Assembly: GCA_051294375.1 (NCBI GenBank)
Contig: CM119267.1
Location: 8,187,951-8,251,950 of the forward strand
Origin: Paraspadella gotoi
Taxonomy: Eukaryota > Chaetognatha
Reading direction: 5' to 3'
Length of the DNA stretch: 64,000 nucleotides
Below are positions 1 to 10,248 of the stretch, in pieces. The notes beneath the pieces were generated by a model that ran no database searches, was not told the origin of the DNA, and saw nothing but the letters and a program-made list of their open reading frames with translations. Each line of letters opens with the position of its first letter. Position 1 is the stretch's first letter. The translations under genes and the position numbers were made by a program.

Positions 1-304
1 TATGAATACGGAGGTGAATGTAGCAAATTACTTTCGCGGGATCTTAAAAAAGCTTTTCTTACGGCAAAAATTTTCTTTGAGTTCTTTCAACTCCTATTTT
101 AGATTATGGCCAAATGTATAACGAAAATTGGGCATCGCGAGATGACGATTAAAGAATAGTCAATTTCGTACGGCCGTATCTGACTGAGATTAAGCGGATT
201 AAAAATGAAGCATATCTACACAGATGTACCATTTGTACATTTTGAAAAAAAAAAAGAAGAAAAATTGGTTAATTTACCCAGGACAAGTCTCTGCAAACTC
301 ACGG
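1..304. repeat. False-duplicate segment left of the first gap
   Basis: This stretch is nearly the same as 905-1180. Both start at the same tatgaatacggaggtgaatg word and end at the same aaactcacgg word, and the first copy stops exactly at the N gap. The first copy carries small insertions, such as about 25 extra bases near 22-46, which look like low-quality consensus. I read it as an unmerged contig or read end and not as a biological repeat. No gene is visible in it. Confidence 0.8.
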
Positions 305-314
305 NNNNNNNNNN
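305..314. other. Assembly gap (10 N)
   Basis: Ten Ns. The bases before it are repeated at 905-1180, so the true order around the gap is uncertain. Confidence 0.98.
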
Positions 315-904
315 AGGAATCTGACAGTCTTTAAATTTTATAATCAGCAGCACCTATGGCGCCGGAGGTAGCACGAGCACATCCCAACCCAAAGGAATCG
401 GGTTCGCGACCTGCTGATTCACACAAGTAAAAGCGGGACGGGGCGTCCAACCCACCTGTAGTGACGGACTACAGCCCGATCTGAAGTTCGGGACCTTGTG
501 TGCAACGGACTTTGAACTGCTCGCGGCATCGTCTTCCACATTGGAGAGCCCACACGAACACGCTGGCACGTTAATACACCTCTGCCCGGGCATGTCAACA
601 CACCTCTGCCCTCGACCATCGTGAGTGAAGACGGGAGCAGGAATAGGCAGCCCCTCCTAGAGTGATCGCGCACAACGCGTGCATCATTGCCATCACAAAA
701 TTCAATTCAGCCTCTGAATTTTATTGCATCCGAAGAAGTTTTAACGAGGGAATCGAACGACGATCCTAGTTTCTCCCAAATCGCGTGGTTTTTCATTTGT
801 CGCGTTTCGCGTCGTCGGTTTTGTGGAATCAAAAACTCTCTTCATCGTCGCGTCGCGCAAAAGCTCCAATACTACGTACAATACGTACAATACGTACAAT
901 ACAA
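315..904. other. GC-rich non-coding block, possible mobile-element fragment
   Basis: From about 354 to 680 the composition is much more GC-rich than the flanks. No splice-bounded coding frame with recognisable domains is visible. The abrupt composition change suggests an inserted element remnant, but I recognise no family. A short direct repeat of acgtacaat lies at about 874-901. Confidence 0.3.
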
Positions 905-1180
905 TATGAATACGGAGGTGAATGTAAAAAAGCTTTTCTTACGGCAAAATTTTCTTTGAGTTCTTTCAACTCCTATTTTAGATTATGGCCAAATGTATAA
1001 CGAAAATTGGGCATCGCGAGATGACGATAAAGAATAGTCAATTTCGTACGGCCGTATCTGACTGAGATTAAGCGATTAAAAATGAAGGATGTCACACAGA
1101 TGTACCATTTGTACATTTTGAAAAAAAAAAAGAAGAAAAATTGGTTAATTTACCCAGGACAAGTCTCTGCAAACTCACGG
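905..1180. repeat. Second copy of the 1-304 segment
   Basis: Collinear with 1-304 apart from small indels, and it continues into unique sequence after 1180. This is the copy more likely to reflect the genome. Non-coding. Confidence 0.8.
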
Positions 1181-1189
1181 TCGTCGTAA

Positions 1190-2090
1190 ACAATGTTTCC
1201 GTCCTCCTTCCATTATTTCTCTCCTTTTATTTCCATTTCACATTTCGCCTCCACTTCGTTAGAGGTTGTTTTCTCCAGACTTCCTCCACTCCTTTCCTTT
1301 TTCATTCCCTCTTTGCTTTCCTTCTTCAATTTCCCCCCCTTTTCTTTTCCTTCTCTCCTTTTCTTCTTTTATTCTTTCTTATTGCTTTCTTCCTTATATT
1401 TCCTTGTTTTGCTTTTCTCTTCCTCATTTTCATTATTTCCCCTTTTCTTTCTTCATTATATTTTTTCCTCTCCCTTTCTTCATTTGCTTTCCTTCATTTC
1501 CTCGATTTGATTCTTTCCTTCACCCTCTTTTTTCCCACCATCTTCTTTTTTTTCCCCTCCTTTTCGTCTTCTTTCTTTCCTCCCTTTTGATTCCTTCGTT
1601 CGTTTATCCCTCTTCATAGTAGAGTCTCTCTCCTTTTTCTCCTTCCGCTTCTGCAATCTCCATCGTTCAGGTTTTTCTCGTTTTGATTTATGAGATAGAA
1701 AAACAGCGGCGACAGTCTCTCTCTCTCTCTCTCTCTCTTCTTTCTCATCTGCTCGTCGTCGGTCAGTCTCTCTTCTCTTTTTTTCGTCTCTTTGCTAGGT
1801 ATCTCATATACTTTTATACTTTCAAATCGGCTACAGACGCAAATTCTATTAAGCTTATTATATTGAGCTTAGCCCTTCATCGCTTCCGTTCTTCTTTCCT
1901 TCTTTCCTTTTTTTTCCTCCTTTTTTTTCCCCACTCAGTTTTCCTCCAGATTTTTCGCCCCGAGTATTTTTTCATTGTGTCGCGTCGTCCGATTGTATTA
2001 TTTTCTCCCAGGGGGGAAATTTTTTTTCTTTTATCATTTTTTTTTATTGGCTGTTATTCTCGCTTCCTCTTTTTATTTCTTTTTGCGACG
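1190..2090. repeat. Long pyrimidine-rich tract with (CT)n
   Basis: The plus strand is almost entirely T and C from about 1190 to 1620, with a (CT)n run at 1713-1738 and more T-rich sequence to about 2090. Open frames here (Phe/Ser/Leu-rich) are by-products of the composition. No gene is supported. Confidence 0.8.
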
Positions 2091-2463
2091 TGAGGCGTTT
2101 GTCTCCTCGTGAATTTTTAATCATTTTTATTTAGAAACCGCAATTTTAATGCGAATCTCTTGTACGATAAAAGGCATCACATTAATAGAGAAGAAAAAAG
2201 AGATTATACCATAGAAAACCGCATCTAATCACAAAACAAAACACAGGTTAACATTTTGAAAAGGGTATACTAAAAAATCATAATTTACCGGCGTACAATG
2301 TCAATGTACGTTTGAATATAAAGTTGTTTGTTTTACGTAGACCCTACGTTCTCATTCATCTTTAAAATTATTTCCTGTTTAAAATTGTCTTCCTGTATTC
2401 AAATTCCAAGAATACTTTTAAATTTCCTGACAGAGATGAAGAGCGGCTTTTAAAACTTTTTCC

Positions 2464-2479
2464 AAAATGGCCGCCGACG
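2464..2479 (+). promoter_or_regulatory. YY1-like motif in candidate core promoter/5' leader
   Basis: The sequence CAAAATGGCCGCCGAC matches the classical YY1 site (AAnATGGCNGC), which is often placed just downstream of transcription starts. It lies about 150 bp before the first possible ATG of the EGF-CUB-CUB gene, and GC content rises from here to the first exon. This supports, without proving, a transcription start here. Confidence 0.45.
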
Positions 2480-2617
2480 GTCGGCCGTGAGACTAATAAC
2501 AATAACCAAAAAAAAAAAAAGCGCTCGAAGAAAAAAAGTGAAACAAAAGACACGAACGAAAAGGAAAAGAAAAACAAACTCGTTGTTCCTCTTTGGGTTT
2601 TCGATCGGCGATCGATC

Positions 2618-2837
2618 ATGTGGCGACGACGCGGGCGGCGATCGCTTCCGCCGCCGATGCACCCCGTCTCTCTCCGCGTTACCCTCTCTCTTCCCATCTC
2701 CCTCCGCTGCCTCCCCGCCTTCTTCCTCGTCTTCTTCAGCGTCACCGCACAAACTTGCTTCATTGAGAAACTGACCGACACGGACGAATGCCTCGTCAAC
2801 AAGGCCGGCTGTTCCCACGTTTGCAAGAACACTATTG
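2618..2837 (+). CDS. EGF-CUB-CUB gene, exon 1: signal-like segment plus first half of EGF
   Basis: Open from ATG 2618 (in-frame ATG also at 2657) to donor G|gtgagt. It encodes an Arg-rich start, the hydrophobic stretch LPAFFLVFFSVTA, then DTDEC and the first EGF cysteines. A competing reading is that cttcttcag at about 2731-2739 is an acceptor and the exon starts at 2740, continuing an upstream tolloid. GC-rich sequence extends left of that acceptor, unlike the AT-rich introns around it. This favours real exon sequence there. Confidence 0.7.
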
Positions 2838-5800
2838 GTGAGTCAAAGTGGGCAAAGTCGTTCTAGGTAATCTATTTGTTTTACAGAATTAGTCTTTTCT
2901 TTCTCTTTCGTCGCGTTTTGAGATTTAGAAATTTATTTATATATATATATATATAAAAGTCGGCAACGATAATGGAATTTTATCTTTCACAAAATTGGGA
3001 CATGTTTCGACTTTGGTTTCAAGTCTTCATCAGCGCAGATTCATTTTACTAACCAAATTACGCTCATCGTTAGGAAAAGGATAGGAAAATGAAATTAACA
3101 TTTCGTTAATGTTATTTAGTCATTTTTAAGCAGTCAAGGAATCAAGCCCCGCTCAATGTCGCCATTTTGATCAACAGGTTCGTACGAGTGCCTTTGCGAG
3201 AAAGGCTACACTCTCGGGGAAGACGGACACACCTGCAAAGAGGGCGGATGTCAGTTTGAGATCACCAACTCGTCCGGTCTCATCTGCTCGCCGAATTTCC
3301 CCGACATGTATCCTGGGAAGAAAGATTGCACCTGGCACTTCACCTCTACGCCCGGGCACAGGTGGATGAAAGGGAGAGGAAGAGTTCAAGAGCAAAAGAG
3401 AGAGGAGAGGAATAAAAATTCGGAATCGTAAAACAAAAGGGAAAATAAAAAAATAAATATCCGGCTTTGTTTTATAAGAATCCTACTCAGTGGAATCAGT
3501 AAAAATTTAAAAATTTTTCCTTTTTTTTAAAGTTTTTATTCTCTTTTCTTCCTCGTTTTCTGATTTTTCTCTCTTTTCGAACTTTTGAAAATATTTTTTT
3601 TAACTATTCAGTTTTCTATTTATAGGTTACCTTATCCGCTTTTTCGTTATGTACAAGTTCCGTTTTCCAGTTCATCCTTTTGCTCCGCCCATTTTGTTCT
3701 TAGCTTTAAATCGCGATTTTTTTTATCCCACTATTTCATCTTCGGTCTCATAAATGAAAATGTTGGCTTCCACCATCACTTTTTCGCTTTTTACTTCCGT
3801 TTCTGCTTCTTTCTGTTTCTTCCTCTCTCTCTCTTTCATATAAAACTGTTGTTTGTAAAGCTTTGGAATGTAAAATTCTTCGATCTAGTGATACAATACG
3901 TATAGATCTTCTTCCATCCTCTTTCCACCGCAGAATCAAGCTGACCTTCGTCCAATTCGAGATGGAGCAGAACCAGGAGTGCGCCTACGATCACGTTGAA
4001 CTCTACGACGGCGACAGCGCCGACTCTGGGGTCCTGGGTCGGTTTTGCGGGACCGAGGTGCCCGAACCAATCGCCGCCTCCGCCAACAAACTCTTTATGC
4101 GGTTCTATTCGGACGCTTCGGTGCAGCGAACGGGATTTCAGGTCGACGGGAGGTTTCGGGGGGGTTGGAGCTTGGAGTTGGAACTGAAAGTAGGCATAGG
4201 CGTAGCCTGTCTCATGATTGATTGTATGACTTCAATATTAGGTTTGTTAATTAAATACTAAAGTTGAAAATAGTCTCAATTACGTAAATCTGGATCACCT
4301 CTCCTCAGCATTATATTATATTATATTATATTATATTATATTGCTGTTATTTCTGTATTTGTTAACGACTGAGAAATGAATTTAATGAAAACTCAACTGC
4401 CAAAATGAAAATTAAAACCGCTCTCTCTATCTCTTGCTTCTCTCTCTGTCCGTCTTCTAATAATCACGGATCAGTATCGTTCTGTAAACGACGAATCTTA
4501 CGAAACGAATCCATCCGTCTCCCTCTTCAGGCCAAATACACGACCGTTTGCGGCGGCGTCCTCCAAGCGACGAGCGATCCTCAGCAACTCTTCTCACACG
4601 CCACCTACGGCGACGGCAAATACAACAACAAAGAGAACTGCGACTGGACGATCCGATCGAGCGACCCGGAGTTCGGAGTCCGACTGCAGTTCGTCAGCTT
4701 CGAAGTCGAGGCCGAAGTTGACTGCGGATACGATTACGTTGAGGTGCTTGTGGGCGATTGTGGACGATTGTGGACGATTGTGGGCTATCGTGGGAAAGGA
4801 AAGGAATGGGACGTCTGAATTAACGATTGTCTTTTTTTTTCAAATGCTTAAAATCGATGCTCTTTTAGTGTAAGCCGATGTAAATGCAGCGGGTTAATAA
4901 ATTAATATGAAAACTTCTAGTACTAGTACTGTGGCGGTATATTCACCCCGGCTCACATCCACCATCGTTCAGCCAATCCCATTGGCTCAGAGGGGAAACG
5001 CACCATCCCAGGCGTTGTGTTCCATCCACAGACCTAAAGACTTCCCTCTACGTTGGCAAAGCGAGACCGTCCTAGGGTAACCCCCCCCAGTGACAGGAGG
5101 CGACACTGAGGGTCGGTAGCCCTAAGCCAACAGTGAGATGCCCCGTTCCAATGGGCGTCACAATCAAACCGGCTGTTGCCATAGTACACGTATTTTTACA
5201 AAATTATCTGTCGCTGTTTCTTGTATCATTTTTATTTGATCGGCTCCTCTTTGTTAAAAACAAATCTCATATCGCTTTCCCGTTCAATTTCCCCCCACGG
5301 TTAAACCTTCAATTCTTCATCCTCAGGTGTACGACGGTGCGGACGACACGGCCCAACTCTTCGGCAGATTTTGTGACAACAAACGTCCGAACGAAATCAC
5401 GTCGAGAAACGACGCCCTCTTCGTGAGATTCAGATCGGACGACACCATCAACTGGGCCGGATTCAAAGCAGCGTGAGTTGTGGTAGGGGAGGGGATGTGG
5501 ATGAAATGATCTGCTAGTGGCTTACGCAATACGCGTAACAACTGATGAGAGGAGGAAGAGGAGGATGAATGCGTGGCTGACGAGACACGAGACTCGCGCT
5601 CGGGCTGGTTTGGTCGTTGGTTTTTTATTTTGATTACAAAATTGACTATACTAATTGGGTATGTTCTACGTAATATAGGTTATAAAAAATGTAATGAGGT
5701 TGAGTATTAATTTTAAGTAATTTTTAATTAAAAGAATTCAAATTGAAGCTCCTACTTCAATTGAACAGATACATAAACACTTCCCCGGCCTCTAGCGGCG

Positions 5801-6252
5801 CAATAAACAACTTGGCGTCGATCTTTAACTCAACAACACTTCGCGATCCGACTCGTCCCTTCTCACCCGGTCAAAGGTGAGACTCACAGACTCGCAGTAG
5901 AGATTCCGAGTGAACCTTTTTGCGGAATTCGCGTCTTGAGCGACGGCGCGCGTTGAAACCTCATCGAAATTCTGACGAGGGTTTCGCTGTGCCCCCTTTT
6001 TTCTCGCGCAGAGTCGGCAGTACTCGCATTCATATTTTTTGTTATGAAAAAAGTTATAGCGGAAAAACAAAAAGGAAAAATAAAAAAATATAAATAATAA
6101 AAAAATAAAAAGTTTCTCTGGTTTCCGAATGATTCGCAAGGTTCCTTTATTTCCCCTTATATTCCCTTTTTCTTTCTCGCTGATCTTTGCAAACCATCTC
6201 TCTCTCTCTCTCTCTCTCTCACTCTCTCTCTCCTCTCTCTCTCCTCTTCTCT

Positions 6253-6289
<37 letters not shown>

Positions 6290-8385
6290 TACCGAAGAAA
6301 TATAAAAAGAAATCCTTTTCTCTTTCTCCCTCTCGCCCGCCTTCCTTTCCCACACCCCCCGACGACCGCGACCACCCCCCTCCCTTCTGGCGGATCAGTC
6401 CCCGGAGCCTCAGGTGCGCGAGGCAAAGGTAATTGGAGTTTGGCGTCGGCGGCGGCGGCGGCCGGATCGAAGGAGGCGGCGGCGGAGCGGGAGAGGGAGC
6501 GGGCGCGAGCGTCCGCCGACAAGAAGCACCGCATTCGAATAACGCAGGGAGGCCTGACCCCCGGAGGCCCCAAGGACAAAAACTTGCGGAAACAAACAAA
6601 TGATGTCGAAAAATTTGCGGAGCGAACGGAACGAAATGGGTTGTGATGGAGTCGACGGGGTTTGGCTCCGGAAGGGAGAGTGGAGAAGATCTGAGGTCGG
6701 GCATGGAGGTTGTCGACGGAGAATGTGGTAAATGAAAATTGCGAAAAAAAAGAGTTGAAACAACTGGGAACAACTGAGAAGCAACAAAATGTACATACTT
6801 GCGAAAATCGCAGTTAGAGGAAGAAAAACGGTCAGAGAAGAAAAAAAAAAGAAAGAAAAGCTGAGAGAGCTGACGACGAACGAAGGCAGGGCGGGAGGGG
6901 GGGGGAGAGAAAACCCAAATGGAGGGGAACAAGTTTTATTATTCGAGCGACTGTTTCTTCTCGTGGAAACGAAAGAGGAAAATGGCCGCGCCCAAATGCG
7001 TGGAGATATTGCAAAAAGTTCGTGCGCTTTATGCAGCGCTAAGTCTCAATAACTTTGCAAGTTTTAGTGATAACGTTTTCATCTTTTCTTAAATTCTAAT
7101 TAAGTTAATTTAAAAAGTTTAAAATAAAAATGATTGAAGGTGAACAATTTTCTTAAACAATTATTGATCAAACGAACTTTGGAACTAAATAAACTGTTAG
7201 CCGCCAGTTTTATCAGACACAACACGATAACAAGTTATAATGAGCCCACAGTCTTTCCTGTTCCAACAAATGAAACCAAAAAAAAAAAAATACTGGGAGT
7301 AATAAACATTTTTGTCTTTCAACCTAAAAGGCTTTTCTGTCATTTTGAGGAATGCCTACGTATTGCCAAGTCTTTCATTTTTAATTTTATTTACATTTAT
7401 TCGATTTAGAAATAGAAGTGATGGTTTTTGTTTTCGGTTTTGCCAAACTTTAATTCCTATTTAATTAAAAAAAGTATTTAAAAAAAAATCATGCTGAGAT
7501 TTCATTAATTTCGACGATTTATATGAATTTTCTTCATTGTTACTGCTCTTATTAATTTGTTTTTCTTTTAAAATTTATACAAAAATTACAATTATACAGG
7601 AATAACGTATGAGCCAGATTCAATTTTTTTATTTACGATATACGCATCAGGCAAGTGTCGTATTTAATTGGTATGAAAGGGCACATTTTTGGGAAGAAAT
7701 TGATGTTTAGAATGTTTTTAATTAAGTTTAACAGAAGAACCCATGAATAAAAAGAAAAAAAATAAAACACTTGTTTTTCGAACGTCACCGATTTTTAGTC
7801 CGCGCCCCAACGCCCCTTCCTTGTGATTCGTGAATTTAATTATACTTTCTTCAATTTTTTTATTTGTATGATATAAATTATGGCGACGAACATGACATGC
7901 TTCCGTGAAACGATGAACTCTTACTTAGGAGGGGTCTAAGTAAACCAAATAGTCTTTCATCGATTATTATCTTATAACTTTACATTGTAATTTTTTTCGA
8001 TTGTACAAAGTTGGTTGTACCTTATGAAATTGTTTATTGTTCTTTCATAGTGAACCTTCAAGTTGGATTGTAATCAATATCGAACCATTTTGCCTAGTAC
8101 CCATTTCTTGTATATCTATATATTTGTTATAAACAACAGTGCAATATTTTGTTTCCAAAACAAGACCAATTTTTATGCGTTCCTTTAGAGATAATAGGAT
8201 TAGCCGAACATCTAAAAAAAATATTTCAGTCTTTGACGTGGTGTAGAGTTCCGAATAACTTAGCTATTAATCTGCTTTTTTATTCATTATTTAATTGCAA
8301 TGATAGTTAGTGGGATATAAAGTACTATGTAGATAAAAGATTTCCTTTTTTTTTTTTCCCTTTTGTTTTTCGCCGAAATCTGTTT

Positions 8386-8475
<90 letters not shown>

Positions 8476-8555
8476 ATCGCCACTTTCCTTTTTCCTCTCG
8501 ACGCCTGCCCTTTTTCCGCCAGCACTTAGATGATCTGGTTCCCGGAAGCACCGTT

Positions 8556-8588
<33 letters not shown>

Positions 8589-9330
8589 CTTTAGTTGCAG
8601 TTGCGTAGAAGTGATTGGTTAACCGTTTCGGTGGACTTGTAACAAACTTCTAATTGTAAGCAAGTCTTCGAATTTATTGCCATTTTTTAAACTAGCCCCT
8701 CGTCCTCTGGTTATCATCCTCGTTGAGAAATTAGATTTGACTATCGCCCGCGGCCAAGAATCAAGATGGCGCGATTCCCAAAAGGAGAAAACGGAAAGAG
8801 GAAGTTAAAATCCTTTCTGTGGCGTCAAAGGCTAAGAGCAGCAAGAGCTGGAGACAGATTAGGAAGAATGGGGTGATATAAAAAAGAGAACCGCTGGAAA
8901 AAGAGGCAAACATAACAATAAACTTAAAATATTTTGCCATTTCCTCAAAGCTAGAATCAATCCTTAAAGTTTAATTCGTTTTTACAACCTGTTGGTAAAT
9001 TAAAAATTGCAAATTAAGAATCTAAGTCTAAAGTTGTATGTATTAAGCTGAAGAATGCCTTATTCAAAATTCATGTATCTTTTGCCCTTTTCTATTTCAA
9101 ATTACTAAGTATATATCAAACTCATAAACCTCCTTCGAGGAAATATTGTACTACTGGACTATTCGTAAACTTTTGAGAACGAAAAAGCCGAGATAAATTA
9201 TTGACGTCGTCGTAACGTAACATCCAGTGCGAAATTCGACTTACAATGACAAAACGAGATCCGGGATATTTTTGTCTCGCGTTTATCTCTTTTCAGGTTT
9301 GCCCGAACCGCGCCCCTGATTGGCCCCTAA
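2618..9330 (+). CDS. Tolloid/BMP1-like EGF-CUB-CUB protein (six-exon model)
   Basis: Joined exons 2618-2837, 3178-3361, 3934-4141, 4531-4743, 5327-5472 and 9297-9330 total 1005 nt, or 334 residues plus stop. All introns are GT..AG. Residues 32-44 are a hydrophobic signal-like core ending V-T-A before Gln45. Residues 54-94 are a calcium-binding EGF domain (DTDEC start, six Cys). Residues 98-204 and 211-326 are CUB domains. Order and local sequence match the last three domains of Tolloid/BMP1 metalloproteases (EGF2-CUB4-CUB5), for example GHRIKLTF, ECAYDH, ASVQRTGF and CGYDYVEV. Family members act outside the cell on BMP antagonists and matrix precursors. No astacin protease or earlier CUB is seen in the 2.6 kb upstream, so this is either the 3' end of a larger gene or a short protease-free secreted form. 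The start (2618, or 2657) and the last exon are the least certain parts. Confidence 0.85.
2938..2956. repeat. (AT)n microsatellite
   Basis: About 18 bp of alternating AT in intron 1, directly beside the hammerhead-bearing repeat remnant. Confidence 0.9.
2999..3033 (-). ncRNA. Hammerhead ribozyme-like motif (type I, PLE-derived) in intron 1
   Basis: Read on the minus strand: CTGATGA (3033-3027), stem II GACTT/AAGTC with a GAAACCA-type loop (3026-3009), GAAAC (3008-3004), a 2-bp stem III within ACATGT (3005-3000), and cleavage triplet GTC (3001-2999). All conserved core bases are present. Stem I is not clear to me. Such minimal hammerheads are known from terminal repeats of Penelope-like elements. 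The motif is antisense to the host gene, so it would act only in a minus-strand transcript. Confidence 0.65.
3178..3361 (+). CDS. EGF-CUB-CUB gene, exon 2: end of EGF and start of CUB4
   Basis: Acceptor tcaacag|GT completes a Gly codon, giving N-T-I-G-S-Y-E-C-L-C as in tolloid EGF domains. The exon continues through HTCKEGGC into the first CUB strand (SPNFPDMYPGKKDCTW) and ends at GHR with donor AG|gtggat. Confidence 0.9.
3934..4141 (+). CDS. EGF-CUB-CUB gene, exon 3: rest of CUB4
   Basis: Acceptor ccaccgcag, with phase matching exon 2. It encodes IKLTFVQFEMEQNQECAYDH and later LGRFCGTEVPEPI and ASVQRTGFQ, a near-standard Tolloid CUB4. Glu, Asp and Tyr of the calcium-binding CUB signature (ECAYDHVELYDG) are kept. 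Donor CAG|gtcgac. Confidence 0.92.
4309..4342. repeat. (ATATT)n pentanucleotide microsatellite
   Basis: Six to seven tandem TATAT-type 5-bp units in the intron between exons 3 and 4. Confidence 0.9.
4531..4743 (+). CDS. EGF-CUB-CUB gene, exon 4: first part of CUB5
   Basis: Acceptor ccctcttcag. The exon starts AKYTTVCGGVLQATSDP, carries SHATYGDGKYNNKENCDW and ends CGYDYVE|. This is the calcium-binding CUB5 half. Donor GAG|gtgctt. Confidence 0.92.
4915..5185. mobile_element. GC-rich insertion in intron 4 (unclassified)
   Basis: A block much richer in GC than the surrounding intron, starting near the direct repeat ctagtactagtac and ending before acacgtattttt. It has no coding frame I recognise and no clear terminal inverted repeats. 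A SINE or retroelement fragment is likely, but the family is unknown. Confidence 0.3.
5327..5472 (+). CDS. EGF-CUB-CUB gene, exon 5: end of CUB5
   Basis: Acceptor catcctcag. Encodes VYDGADDTAQLFGRFC, then LFVRFRSDDTINWAGFKA and donor GC|gtgagt. The SDDTIN..GF block matches the end of Tolloid CUB5. One more exon is needed to supply the last aromatic residue and the stop. Confidence 0.92.
6188..6290. repeat. (CT)n microsatellite
   Basis: Interrupted (CT)n of about 100 bp in the last intron. The minus-strand frames over it (Arg-Glu repeats) are not genes. Confidence 0.9.
6414..6432 (+). other. Alternative, weaker terminal exon of the EGF-CUB-CUB gene
   Basis: Acceptor gagcctcag followed by a frame that would end the protein CARQR-stop. 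It is phase-compatible with exon 5 but puts Cys where CUB domains keep an aromatic residue (GFxxx[FY]). I prefer the 9297 exon. Confidence 0.2.
6979..6992 (+). promoter_or_regulatory. YY1-like motif
   Basis: AAAATGGCCGCGCC in a GC-rich patch after 6.4-6.55 kb of GGC-rich sequence. It could mark an unannotated promoter. No coding exon is recognised next to it. Confidence 0.25.
7053..8385. other. AT-rich non-coding stretch
   Basis: Intron or intergenic sequence. I see no coding frame, RNA gene or classifiable repeat in it. Confidence 0.6.
8391..8470. repeat. (GA)n microsatellite
   Basis: About 80 bp of near-perfect GA dinucleotides. Confidence 0.95.
8551..8589. repeat. (GTC)n trinucleotide microsatellite
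   Basis: About twelve tandem GTC units. A YY1-like CAAGATGGCGC lies 180 bp further on at 8762-8772. The rest up to 9232 shows no gene. Confidence 0.9.
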
Positions 9331-9730
9331 TTAGATTTGGAGGGGAGGAAGAGAGCGACGCCGATCGAGGTCAATTTTTAGAGAGGCGGAGGAGAAAGGA
9401 GGAAAGAAGGAAAGAAAAAGGAAAGAAATTGAAAATAGTTTGAAAGAAAAAAAAATGTGAGGAAATTTCGAGGAGGAGAATAAAACGCCTTAGGAAGTAA
9501 AGAAGGATTTTTTTTTAATTTCAAAAGTGGTGAAAAATAAAGTAGGAAGCAAAAAGGGGAAGTGGAAAAAAAAACACAGAGGGAGAAAGAAGTGACAAGA
9601 GGAGGAAAAGATGGGAGGAGAAGAAAAAGCAAAAAAAAAAGTTGAGGAAGGTTGAAGAGTCCCGGGAGAACGCGAAAAAAAGGAAGGCGGGAAAAAGCCG
9701 TTGGATGACGAAAAGAATGCGGAATCGCAG
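9233..9730. repeat. Duplicated segment, left copy, ending at the gap
   Basis: Nearly identical to 9756-10248. Both start at aattcgacttacaatgac and end at the gaatcgca word. Differences are mostly one-base indels in homopolymers. This copy ends at a 25-N gap, so a single genomic copy is likely. It contains the preferred terminal exon of the EGF-CUB-CUB gene. Confidence 0.85.
9297..9330 (+). CDS. EGF-CUB-CUB gene, exon 6: terminal exon (preferred)
   Basis: Very strong acceptor (tttatctcttttcag). In phase with exon 5 it gives GFKAAFARTAPLIGP-stop. The Phe falls on the conserved aromatic position at the CUB end (GFHIRY in vertebrate relatives). The second copy at 9820-9856 lacks one C and would read ...GPN-stop. 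Confidence 0.5.
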
Positions 9731-9755
9731 NNNNNNNNNNNNNNNNNNNNNNNNN
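9731..9755. other. Assembly gap (25 N)
   Basis: Exactly 25 Ns between two copies of one 0.5-kb segment. The same 25-N length recurs at 26734 and 37588. Confidence 0.98.
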
Positions 9756-10248
9756 AATTCGACTTACAATGACAAAACGAGATCCGGGATATTTTTGTCT
9801 CGCGTTTATCTCTTTTCAGGTTTGCCCGAACCGCGCCCCTGATTGGCCCTAATTAGATTTGGAGGGGAGGAAGAGAGCGACGCCGATCGAGGTCAATTTT
9901 TAGAGAGGCGGAGGAGAAAGGAGGAAAGAAGGAAAGAAAAAGGAAAGAAATTGAAAATAGTTTGAAAGAAAAAAAAATGTGAGGAAATTTCGGGAGGAGA
10001 ATAAAACGCCTTAGAAGTAAAAGAAGGATTTTTTTTTAATTTCAAAAGTGGTGAAAATAAGTAGGAAGCAAAAAGGGGAAGTGGAAAAAAAAAAAACAGA
10101 GAGGGAGAAAGAAGTGACAAGAGGAGGAAAGATGGGAGGAGAAGAAAAGCAAAAAAAAAAAATTTGAGGAAGGTTGAGAGTCCCGGAGAACCCGGCGAAA
10201 AGGAAAGCGGGAAAAAGCCGTTGGATGACGAAAAGAATGCGAATCGCA
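9756..10248. repeat. Duplicated segment, right copy
   Basis: Second copy of 9233-9730. It includes a second copy of the candidate terminal exon (9820-9856) with a one-base difference near the stop codon. Confidence 0.85.

Noticed and set aside
1141-2093. Plus-strand Phe/Ser/Leu-rich open frames
   Set aside because: They come from a pyrimidine-only tract that lacks stop-forming purines. No domain or splice support.
6219-6932. 237-codon minus-strand frame with Pro/Arg-rich sequence
   Set aside because: Runs through the (CT)n repeat and GGC-rich sequence. No conserved domain, no splice logic, and it overlaps the intron of the EGF-CUB-CUB gene.
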